DNA of 43,355 nucleotides, taken from the NCBI GenBank assembly GCA_019639215.1, contig JAHBSH010000011.1, positions 1 through 43,355 on the forward strand. Reading direction: 5' to 3'. The first letter of the stretch is position 1, and every line of letters starts with the position of its first letter. This document shows, one piece after another, positions 1 to 7,072 of this stretch. Position numbers and translations under genes: made by a program. This DNA comes from Acidobacteriota bacterium (GTDB lineage Bacteria; Acidobacteriota; Blastocatellia; Pyrinomonadales; Pyrinomonadaceae). The notes below the pieces were generated by a model. It did no database searches, had not been told where the DNA came from, and was given only the letters and a program-made list of their open reading frames with translations.

Positions 1-184
1 TGCTCAAATACGGAGCCTGAACTTCGCGAATTGAAACCGGGACATTTTGCGGCATGCATACGTGCGTAAGCTTTTATACTGAATAAAAGTTGAAACGTTC
101 TGCTGCACCGTTTCGTAAGGAGTTTCAAACTGATCTACTTTTCGTAAAACGTTTTCAACAAATCGCATAACAGGAGACTATTCT
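1..184. other. Intergenic leader of the YIP1 gene
   Basis: No gene is seen here. The stretch holds a small 7-bp inverted repeat (CTTTTAT / ATAAAAG, 71-89) and a repeated octamer TTTCGTAA (about 112-119 and 141-148). A good ribosome binding site, AGGAG at 172-176, lies 8 bases before the ATG at 185. No convincing -35/-10 pair was recognised. The inverted repeat has no T-tract on the plus side, so it does not look like a terminator of an upstream plus-strand gene. Confidence 0.5.
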
Positions 185-985
185 ATGGAAACTGATAACC
201 AGACGGAATGGACTGCCCCTCCACCACCTGAAAAGATAACGGTGGAACAGGCGGAAATGTCTGAAGTCGCAACGCTTGCCAATATTTTCTTTGAACCCGG
301 ACGCACGTTCGAGGACCTGAGGCGAAAGCCGAGGTTCGTGCTTGCCACTCTCATCATCGCCATTTGTGTAGCCGCATTGACATTCGGCATGACCTACAAG
401 GTCGGTGATGAAGGTTTGCGCAGATCCATGATGGATCAGTTCAACAAGAACCAGCAAACTGCCTCGATGAGCACCGAACAAAAGAACGAGATGGTGGATA
501 TGCAGTTAAAGATCGGAGCTTATACGCGATACGCGATCCCGGTCATCGTTATCATCTTTCTTTTTCTTGGCGGTCTGTTCTATTTTCTTGGAGCTAAGGC
601 TTTTGGGGGTTCAGGCGGCTTTTTGCACGGGCTTTCCGTCTGGGTCTATTCATCGCTTCCACCTGCCCTGGTGTCCACGGTGGCGAACATGATCGTTCTG
701 ATCTTCAAATCAGCAGACGAAATAGACATCATAAAGAGTCAGCGGGGACTGTTACAGGCAAATCTGAGCATGCTTTTTCCTGCGGACAGTAACGCTGTTT
801 TGGTTACGATCATCAGCTTCTTTGATCTGTTTGCGATCTGGGGATGGATACTGGCGGCTATAGGTTTGCGCATAACCAATAGGATCTCGTCCGGCTCGGC
901 ATGGGCAATCGTGATCATCCTGACCATCTTGCTGAATTTCGCACCAAGGCTGATCGGAGCGATCTTTAGTGGCAATCCGAGTTAA
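185..985 (+). CDS. YIP1-family integral membrane protein
   Basis: This 266-residue protein resembles bacterial Yip1-domain membrane proteins, whose role in bacteria is not established. A Pro-rich, acidic cytosolic N-terminus (residues 1-50) carries the typical 'IFFEPGRTFEDLRRKPRF' entry motif. Five hydrophobic segments follow at about 51-70, 116-140, 148-175, 204-230 and 239-260, so it should sit in the inner membrane. The ATG is supported by AGGAG 8 bases upstream. It is alone on its strand and converges on the ABC permease gene, from which a strong hairpin terminator separates it. The family call is fairly secure; no enzymatic motif is visible and no function should be assumed. Confidence 0.8.
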   Translation: METDNQTEWTAPPPPEKITVEQAEMSEVATLANIFFEPGRTFEDLRRKPRFVLATLIIAICVAALTFGMTYKVGDEGLRRSMMDQFNKNQQTASMSTEQKNEMVDMQLKIGAYTRYAIPVIVIIFLFLGGLFYFLGAKAFGGSGGFLHGLSVWVYSSLPPALVSTVANMIVLIFKSADEIDIIKSQRGLLQANLSMLFPADSNAVLVTIISFFDLFAIWGWILAAIGLRITNRISSGSAWAIVIILTILLNFAPRLIGAIFSGNPS

Positions 986-1005
986 GTAGAAACCAAGAAG
1001 TGTGT

Positions 1006-1049
1006 AAAGAAGGCTGTCTGATATCTGCGTATCAGACAGCCTTCTTTTA
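1006..1049. terminator. Bidirectional Rho-independent terminator
   Basis: A perfect 18-bp stem (AAAGAAGGCTGTCTGATA, 1006-1023, pairing with 1030-1047) closes a 6-base loop and is flanked by A-tract and T-tract. It lies between two convergent genes and reaches the stop codon of the permease gene, so it can end transcription from both sides. Confidence 0.9.
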
Positions 1050-2294
1050 TTCGTATCTGAGAGATTCGATCGGGTCAAGTCTTGCGGCTTTCCATGCCGG
1101 GAAAAGGCCAAAGACGATGCCTATGCCGACGCTGGCAAAGAAACCAAGCGGAGGAGCCCAATATGGTACGTATGAAGGAAAGAACAAGGCAATTATCAGT
1201 GAAAGCCCCCAGCCGATAGCGAGGCCAATAAGCCCGCCAAAACCTGTCAGCGTTCCTGCCTCTATAAGAAATTGGATCAGAATATCACTCTGTTTCGCGC
1301 CAATAGCCTTTCTTATACCTATTTCCCGCGTTCTTTCCGTAACTGAAACGAGCATGATATTCATCACGCCTATACCGCCGATCAAGAGGCCGATAGATGA
1401 AATAACGACCATTGCAATGGCGACGCCGGCTGTAATGGAATTAAACTGGTCGATTATGCTGTCAGCCGTCGCGGTTGAAAAATTATTCGGCCTGCCGAAA
1501 GCAACTTTTCGACGGGTTCTGAGCAGATCCTCGATCTGATCTTGAGCCTGTGCTATGCGGCCCTCATTAGCAACGGCCATTATGAATACGTCATCTGCAT
1601 TCGGCTTAATTCTCAATGCTGAGCCAAAAGGAACGTAGATCGTGTTGCTTTCGTCCTGGTCGCCTAAAAGCTGAGCTTTTTTCTCAAGGTGGCCGATAAT
1701 CCTGAATTCGCGGCCGTTTATCTCGAGTGTTTTGCCGACAGCAGATTCGTTAGGGTAGAAGGTTTCTTTTACGGTCTCCCCGATAAGGCAGACATCTTTT
1801 TTGAAATCGACCTCTGCCTGTGTGAACCATCGGCCTTCCAGAACTACCTCAGTTCCTGCAACGCTGATCTCGGGTAGTGTGCCTGTAAGGTTGATATTCG
1901 AAGTCTGTTTGCCATTTGCCGAAATGATCGTTGCATTTCCCCACCATCCGGACGAAGCGTTAAGAAAAGGTACGGCCGTTTCAACCTCCGAAAGTTCGCG
2001 CAAAGCAAGAGCGTCTTCAAGCGTCAGGTCAGGACGCATTCTTTCTTCACGGCTGGGACGATCAAAGCGGATGCCGATATCCATTTTGTAAACAAAGATG
2101 GAGCGCGTTCCAAACGATTTTATCTGGTCTTCGACCGCCAATTGGATACCGGAAATGATAGATGAGATCAGCATGACCGTAATGACGCCGACAACGACAC
2201 CAATAATGGTCAAAAAAGCACGGAGCTTATTGCCCCTGAGCGTATCAAATGCCATTTTCAGGTTCTCAAGGAACCTTGATGTAACGAGTCTCAT
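1047..2294 (-). CDS. MacB-type ABC transporter permease (second of two)
   Basis: This 415-residue FtsX/MacB-type permease has an N-terminal membrane segment (about 20-45, LRAFLTIIGVVVGVITVML), a large periplasmic MacB core domain (about 50-270), then three C-terminal membrane segments (about 285-315, 335-365, 375-400). It shows the family signature RTREIGIRKAIGAK after the second membrane helix and the usual ending FPAWKAARLDPIESLRYE. Such permeases do not move substrate through the membrane as classical importers do; they couple ATP hydrolysis to periplasmic movements that drive export through a MacA-like adaptor. Only 4 bases separate it from the preceding permease gene, so the two probably form a heterodimer. 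Substrate unknown (macrolides, lipids or peptides are all known for the family). Confidence 0.9.
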   Translation of the reverse strand: MRLVTSRFLENLKMAFDTLRGNKLRAFLTIIGVVVGVITVMLISSIISGIQLAVEDQIKSFGTRSIFVYKMDIGIRFDRPSREERMRPDLTLEDALALRELSEVETAVPFLNASSGWWGNATIISANGKQTSNINLTGTLPEISVAGTEVVLEGRWFTQAEVDFKKDVCLIGETVKETFYPNESAVGKTLEINGREFRIIGHLEKKAQLLGDQDESNTIYVPFGSALRIKPNADDVFIMAVANEGRIAQAQDQIEDLLRTRRKVAFGRPNNFSTATADSIIDQFNSITAGVAIAMVVISSIGLLIGGIGVMNIMLVSVTERTREIGIRKAIGAKQSDILIQFLIEAGTLTGFGGLIGLAIGWGLSLIIALFFPSYVPYWAPPLGFFASVGIGIVFGLFPAWKAARLDPIESLRYE

Positions 2295-2298
2295 AACG

Positions 2299-3534
2299 CT
2301 AGTCGGCCCTCAATGCTTCAATCGGGTCAAGTGCTGCCGCTTTCCAAGCAGGGAAAAGTCCGGCCAAGATTCCTACGCCTCCCGAAACACCTATCGCAAG
2401 AACGGCTGCATACCATGGAATGCTGGTCGGGAAGACATAGATAGTGATCAAATAACCTGCGGTATAGGCGATGGTTAGCCCGATGATACCGCCTATCGCT
2501 GAAAGTAAGCCGGATTCGAATAGGAATTGCCTTAATATATCGGCCTGCCTGGCTCCGAGCGATTTCCTGATGCCGATCTCCTTCGTACGCTCCGTAACCG
2601 CAACCAACATGATGTTCATTATGACAATTGCCCCAACTATCAGAGCAATTCCTGGAACTATCAATATTACCGTTGAAAAGACGACCGTCATACTGCCGAT
2701 CATTCCGCTGATCGCATCCGGCGTGATTATTCCGAAATTATCCTTTTCATCCGCTCCGAGCTTGCGTTTGATCCTTAACAGAGTCCTAACTTCATCAACG
2801 ACATCATCCATTTTCACGCCATCTTTTGCGGTGACAGCAAAGTTGGGAGCACGATTCCATCTCAGTCCGCCGAAATTGGCTCCGAATGTTTTGATCGGAA
2901 GTTGAATGAAATTGTCCTGAGGCTGACCAAATACAGTGCCTTTAGCTACCTGAATGCCAATGATGCGGTAGGGAATTCCGGATATCTTGATCTCGTTTTC
3001 CAGAGCATTGCCTTGCGGGAAAAGGTTTTTGGCGATATCTGCTCCGACAAAGGCAACACGCATGGCGCTGTTGTTCTCTGTTTCAGTGAAGTATCGACCC
3101 TGTTGGATATCTATTTTGTCGATAGCGGCGATCACCGGTTCTACGCCGTTTATCCTCACATTCTGGATAGAATTGCTACCGACTCGGATAGAACGCCCAA
3201 CTCCGCCAGATCGTGCTCCGATATATTCGATAAGCTGTGCACGCTGTTTGATGAAATCCAGTTCGTCAAATGAGAGTTCCTTGTTTCTTCTTTGTGCGGC
3301 AGCGATCGTATCTGTATCTTTGAAGTCCTCAAAATTGAAACGCTGAACAGTAAAAGCATTTGAGCCTATTCCTGCAACTTTCTCGTTCACATATCCGTGA
3401 AACCCGAGCAACAGTGACAGAATGAGCATAAAGGCGGTCATGCCGATTATCATTCCAAGCAGAGTCAGAAATGACCGCAGCTTATGAGCCGTTATCGAGG
3501 ATATCGCAAGTTTTAGCGTCTCGGAAAAATTCAT
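2299..3534 (-). CDS. MacB-type ABC transporter permease (first of two)
   Basis: This 411-residue permease is paralogous to its downstream neighbour: an N-terminal membrane helix after the entry motif SSITAHKLRSFLTLLGMIIG, a MacB periplasmic domain, the signature RTKEIGIRKSLGARQADILR, and the ending FPAWKAAALDPIEALRAD. An ATG at 3534 (MNFSETLK) is preferred over an in-frame one 10 codons upstream, because family members start just before this amphipathic segment and because the upstream bases belong to a long inverted repeat. The gene is separated from the ATPase gene by a terminator and the palindromic element, so it may have its own promoter. It probably pairs with the next permease and the ATPase encoded at 3751-4512. 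Confidence 0.88.
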   Translation of the reverse strand: MNFSETLKLAISSITAHKLRSFLTLLGMIIGMTAFMLILSLLLGFHGYVNEKVAGIGSNAFTVQRFNFEDFKDTDTIAAAQRRNKELSFDELDFIKQRAQLIEYIGARSGGVGRSIRVGSNSIQNVRINGVEPVIAAIDKIDIQQGRYFTETENNSAMRVAFVGADIAKNLFPQGNALENEIKISGIPYRIIGIQVAKGTVFGQPQDNFIQLPIKTFGANFGGLRWNRAPNFAVTAKDGVKMDDVVDEVRTLLRIKRKLGADEKDNFGIITPDAISGMIGSMTVVFSTVILIVPGIALIVGAIVIMNIMLVAVTERTKEIGIRKSLGARQADILRQFLFESGLLSAIGGIIGLTIAYTAGYLITIYVFPTSIPWYAAVLAIGVSGGVGILAGLFPAWKAAALDPIEALRAD

Positions 3535-3542
3535 TCTTTCGC

Positions 3543-3593
3543 AATTATACGTGCTGAAGGTCAAAAATGTTATCCAGCACGTATAATTATACG
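3543..3593. repeat. Long inverted repeat / operator-like palindrome before the permease genes
   Basis: A perfect 14-bp inverted repeat (AATTATACGTGCTG at 3543-3556, complement at 3575-3588) with an 18-base spacer ends 9 bases before the permease ATG. The distal arm is also half of a 14-bp perfect palindrome, CGTATAATTATACG (3580-3593), so the half-site AATTATACG occurs three times. On the minus strand the proximal arm contains a perfect TATAAT (3549-3544). It could be a regulator-binding site over a promoter or an RNA hairpin shielding the start; which one cannot be told by eye. Confidence 0.65.
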
Positions 3594-3704
3594 AAGTTTT
3601 CCCAACTTAATTTGTAAAGACTTGCAAAGATATGCAGTATAAATCAGGAAATTTCATTGAATAGATCTCATCTTTGAAGTCTTTAGAAGTAGGTTGAATA
3701 CAAG

Positions 3705-3731
3705 AAAAAAAGGCCTCAAGGGCCTTTTTTT
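3705..3731. terminator. Rho-independent terminator between ATPase and permease genes
   Basis: Seven A, GGCC, a short loop, GGCC, then seven T: a textbook terminator that works in both directions. It sits 20 bases after the ATPase stop on the minus strand, so it should cut read-through from the adaptor/ATPase genes into the permease genes. Confidence 0.85.
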
Positions 3732-3750
3732 GAAAAGCAATGGTTTATTG

Positions 3751-4512
3751 CTACTTGATCCTTTCGTCCTTCTCGATCTGGCCGTCGCGGATGGTGATAA
3801 CGCGGTGTGCTCGTTCCGCAACCTCATGTTCGTGGGTAACAACGATGATAGTATTACCCGCTGCATGAAGCTTCTCGAAAAGAGCCATGATCTCAACGCT
3901 TGTCTTTGAATCCAAAGCACCTGTAGGTTCATCGGCAAGCAAGATAGACGGATTGTTTATCAAAGCCCTCGCGATGGCGACGCGCTGTCGCTGTCCGCCG
4001 GAAAGCTCGTTCGGTCGATGAAGGGTACGGTCGCCCAATTCGACGGATTCAAGAGCCGCAGTTGCCCGATCATGTCGTTCACTTGCCCTGACTCCGGCGT
4101 ATATCAAAGGAAGTTCAACATTGTGCAGGGCAGTAGCCCTTGCCAATAGATTGAATGTCTGGAAAACAAATCCGATCTCTTTGTTACGAATACGTGCAAG
4201 CTCATCATCGGTCATCTCGGAAACCAGATGGCCATTGATCAGATAAGTTCCTTTTGACGGAGAATCAAGACAGCCGATAAGGTTCATCAGTGTCGATTTT
4301 CCCGAACCGGACGGCCCGATAATCGCCAGATAATCGCCCTTTTCTACCTGAAAGGACACGTCCCGGAGAGCGTGAAGTTCCTCGACGCCCATCTGGTAGG
4401 TCTTCCAGATATTCTTCATCAGGATTAGCGATTCTTCCTTAGCCATAGCTGTGCCCGCGCTCGAAGCGTTCGGTCCGTCCTCAGTATTTGAATTTTCCAT
4501 GAACCTGTACAT
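3751..4512 (-). CDS. ABC transporter ATPase, MacB/LolD type
   Basis: This 253-residue ATP-binding subunit shows Walker [10 protein letters not shown] (66-74), Q-loop at about 118, signature LSGGQRQR (170-177), Walker [10 protein letters not shown] with catalytic Glu at about 195, and the switch His in VVTHE. It belongs to the MacB/LolD branch that powers FtsX-like permeases. It lies 18 bases downstream of the MacA-like adaptor gene and before the two permeases, which in classical MacB are fused to the ATPase. The first 25 residues (Asn/Ser/Ala-rich) are extra compared with usual family members; starts at codon 1 or codon 5 are both possible because no strong ribosome site decides. Confidence 0.92.
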   Translation of the reverse strand: MYRFMENSNTEDGPNASSAGTAMAKEESLILMKNIWKTYQMGVEELHALRDVSFQVEKGDYLAIIGPSGSGKSTLMNLIGCLDSPSKGTYLINGHLVSEMTDDELARIRNKEIGFVFQTFNLLARATALHNVELPLIYAGVRASERHDRATAALESVELGDRTLHRPNELSGGQRQRVAIARALINNPSILLADEPTGALDSKTSVEIMALFEKLHAAGNTIIVVTHEHEVAERAHRVITIRDGQIEKDERIK

Positions 4513-4530
4513 AGATAGCTATTTGCACTA

Positions 4531-6087
4531 TCACGACTGAGGACGGCTGTTGCCGCCTGCCTGACGCTCCTGTTTCTTGACAATGTCACCTTCTTTCAAG
4601 GTATTCAGGATCCGGCTCGGGCCGGTAATGACTTCCTGTCCTTCCGAAAGCCCGGAGGTTATCTGGATATCTGAATCCCCGGTTATACCGGTTTCGACCG
4701 CGATGAATTTAGCCTTGTTGCCGTCCAGAACAAAAACACCCTTAACTGCTTGTGGTCTGCCGCGTCGTCCTTCCTCGCCGCCACCGCCACTTCCGGGTGC
4801 CGCCGGACCGCCTTGCGGCTGACCGCCTGAATTTCCTTCTGAACCCGGTGAAGCCGAAGCCTCAGGACGCTTTTCCACTACTGCCTGAAGCGGAACTGTT
4901 AAAACGTTCTGCGCCGTTTCAGTGGTTATCGTTGCCGTTGCGCTCATGCCGGGACGCAGGCTGTTCTGGAGATCTTCGGTGAGATTCACCAGTTTGATAA
5001 CAACGCGGAATTCCTTAGCTTCCTGAACGTTAATGTTTGTCGAAAGACCGCCGCTCGTCTGCGATTTGCCTACAGCCAACGGAGTTTTTTGCAGGACCTC
5101 GCCATCGATCTCAGCTTCGCCAAAGGCATCTACTTTGACCTTTGCCTTTTGTCCGACAGCAACCCGGTCTATCTCGGTCTCGTCAACCTTCACTTCTACA
5201 TTGATGGTTGACATGTCAGCGATGGTCAGAAGCGGAGTGGTCGAAAGACCGGCGACGGCGAATGTTCCGACCTTGGAAGGTATCTCAGCGATCACGCCGT
5301 TGATAGGTGCTACCTGTAAAGTTTTGCCCAGCTGACTTCTTTGTCCGCGGAGAACGGCAGATTGCTGATCAACCTGTCTGTTCGCACGGTCTATAGCATT
5401 TCTCGCATCGGTCACGCTAACTTCCTGCTGCTTCAATCTGGCTGTTGCATCTTTGACCGAGATCCTTTGAGATTCAAGCCTTGCTTTAGATGTAGCAAGT
5501 GAAACCTCTGCATTTTCCAGACGGTCGCGGGCAGAATCGTATTCCTGACGGGCTATCACGCCACTTTCCAGCAGCTGTTCGGCACGTTTCAGCTCACGAT
5601 TTGCTGCATTTACTTCAACTTGAGCACGGTCAACCTCTGTCTGAGCGGTGACTACACCCTGGCGGGCGTTGTCTATTGCAACCTGGGCAACGTTCATGCC
5701 TTGTTGAGCTTGCGATAGCTGATTTTGAGCAGACGTTATCTGTGTTTGAGCCGACTGCAGAGCCGCAACCTGAGCATCCGTTGTGGATTCAAGCTGATTT
5801 GGGTCAAGCCGAACGAGCGGATCGCCTTTGTTGACCATCTGGCCTTCGATCACATATATTTCTTCGATCCTACCCTGAACCTCACTTGTAAGATTCATGA
5901 ATTGTATCGGGCGGATCTCGCCAGAGGACACGACCGTCGATTTTAATTCGGGCCGGCTCCTCACGGTTGAAACAGCAACCTCAGGTGTATCTGTACGGGT
6001 CGCGAATATGGATATTACGATAATCGCAGCCAACAATACGGCGACAGTGGCTCCGATGATGATCTTCTTATTTCGGCTCAATGCCAT
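4531..6087 (-). CDS. MacA-like periplasmic adaptor (membrane fusion protein, HlyD family)
   Basis: This 518-residue protein has an N-terminal membrane anchor (about 9-28), a lipoyl/biotinyl-like half motif with GRIEEIYVIEGQMVNKGDPL (about 70-90), a long Ala/Gln-rich coiled-coil hairpin (about 95-250) where residues repeat in heptads, the second lipoyl half (VAPINGVIAEIPSKVGTFA), a beta-barrel domain (about 285-400) and a C-terminal membrane-proximal domain. A Gly/Pro/Ser-rich insert near 420-450 is unusual for the family. It should connect the MacB-type pump to an outer membrane channel; no TolC gene lies in the window. It is the first gene of the minus-strand group, with about 300 bases of noncoding DNA before it. 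Confidence 0.9.
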   Translation of the reverse strand: MALSRNKKIIIGATVAVLLAAIIVISIFATRTDTPEVAVSTVRSRPELKSTVVSSGEIRPIQFMNLTSEVQGRIEEIYVIEGQMVNKGDPLVRLDPNQLESTTDAQVAALQSAQTQITSAQNQLSQAQQGMNVAQVAIDNARQGVVTAQTEVDRAQVEVNAANRELKRAEQLLESGVIARQEYDSARDRLENAEVSLATSKARLESQRISVKDATARLKQQEVSVTDARNAIDRANRQVDQQSAVLRGQRSQLGKTLQVAPINGVIAEIPSKVGTFAVAGLSTTPLLTIADMSTINVEVKVDETEIDRVAVGQKAKVKVDAFGEAEIDGEVLQKTPLAVGKSQTSGGLSTNINVQEAKEFRVVIKLVNLTEDLQNSLRPGMSATATITTETAQNVLTVPLQAVVEKRPEASASPGSEGNSGGQPQGGPAAPGSGGGGEEGRRGRPQAVKGVFVLDGNKAKFIAVETGITGDSDIQITSGLSEGQEVITGPSRILNTLKEGDIVKKQERQAGGNSRPQS

Positions 6088-6406
6088 AGTTTTTGGTTCC
6101 TCAGGAAAAACGAAAAAAATATCAAGCTTAGGCCAACTATTCTACACGATACTCGCACCAAGCCGTAACAGCCTACTACGACCTTTTTGGCCATCAAGTT
6201 TCAAAAAATCCGCATATCTTTCAATTATGGTTACGTATATCATTTTTTTGATTATGGACACCGTGACAGTTTGACGTAAAATTTGGATGGTTATAGGATT
6301 TACGAACGTGCGATTCCTAATGTAAAATGCGAAATACTGATCACCGTCAGTTGACCCTCATGTTATCCTATATACTTTGTAAGTCGGTTTGGTCGAACGT
6401 AATAAG
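6088..6406. other. Divergent intergenic region between the efflux and FHA-signalling clusters
   Basis: These roughly 320 bases separate two divergent transcription units and must hold both promoters. No gene or gene remnant is evident. Weak promoter-like hexamers on the plus side are TTGACC (6351-6356) followed by TATACT (6371-6376), with too short a spacer of 14, and TTGACG (6271-6276) with TATAGG at a 15-base spacing. Neither is convincing. The DNA is AT-rich with T-tracts around 6240-6250. Confidence 0.4.
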
Positions 6407-7036
6407 ATGATCGTTTGCGTATCTTGCGGAAAAAGCAGTCTGGACGGGTCGCGGTTTTGTTCCGAATGCGGAGCAAGGCTAATGTCCACGTCTGCGCCGA
6501 TGCCCGAAAGTCCTGCACCTGTCGTTTTCCACAACAGTAATCCGGATATACGGCCTGCCAATGTCACTTCGGTCGATATGCCGCAAATGGTAGAGGTCAT
6601 ATCGCCTCCGGCAGAAGTAATATCTGCGCCGAACGCCCCAACGATCGACGAGATGTTACCGGAGCCGGAAGTCTCCGCTAGAGGAGAAAAAGGGCCGGAA
6701 CCTCCTCATTCCAGGTTAGTGGTCGAACGCGGAGCCGCAGCGAACACAGAGTTTCCACTGACAGCTGAAGAATCGTATATCGGCAGATGGGACGCCGATA
6801 ACGGAATATTTCCCGATGTCGATCTGGATCCTTATGATACCGACGCAAAGGTTTCCAGAAAACATGCTCGTATCATTCGAGGTTCGTCCACGTTCATGAT
6901 AGAGGACCTTGGTTCTACCAACGGGACATTCATAAATCGTGGTCGTCGGCTTTTACCGGGTTCGCCGCAGGTCTTGAACGACGGCGACGAGATAATTGTC
7001 GGGAAGACATTTCTCCGATTTTACAGAAATAACTAG
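6407..7036 (+). CDS. Zinc-ribbon FHA-domain protein
   Basis: This 209-residue protein has an N-terminal four-Cys zinc ribbon (CVSCG...FCSECG, Cys 4, 7, 18, 21), a flexible Pro/Ala-rich linker (about 25-105) and a C-terminal forkhead-associated domain (about 110-209). Core FHA motifs are present: GRWD, VSRKHARI (phosphothreonine-binding Ser/Arg/His) and GSTNGTF. FHA domains bind phosphothreonine peptides, so it is likely to read marks made by the kinase encoded 36 bases downstream. The layout repeats the C-terminal zinc-ribbon/FHA part of that kinase. An ATG at 6407 is taken rather than a TTG at 6389, since the Cys motif starts right after it. No membrane segment: cytosolic adaptor. Confidence 0.85.
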   Translation: MIVCVSCGKSSLDGSRFCSECGARLMSTSAPMPESPAPVVFHNSNPDIRPANVTSVDMPQMVEVISPPAEVISAPNAPTIDEMLPEPEVSARGEKGPEPPHSRLVVERGAAANTEFPLTAEESYIGRWDADNGIFPDVDLDPYDTDAKVSRKHARIIRGSSTFMIEDLGSTNGTFINRGRRLLPGSPQVLNDGDEIIVGKTFLRFYRNN

Positions 7037-7072
7037 ATCCTTTGTTTAATCCCTTGGTTGGGTTCTAAAACG

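Noticed and set aside
4577..6274. Plus-strand frames opposite the MacA-like adaptor
   Set aside because: Shadows of the adaptor's codons; no ribosome sites or known motifs.
6351..6376. Promoter TTGACC / TATACT before the first FHA gene
   Set aside because: The 14-base spacer is too short to claim a sigma-70 promoter, though a promoter must lie nearby.
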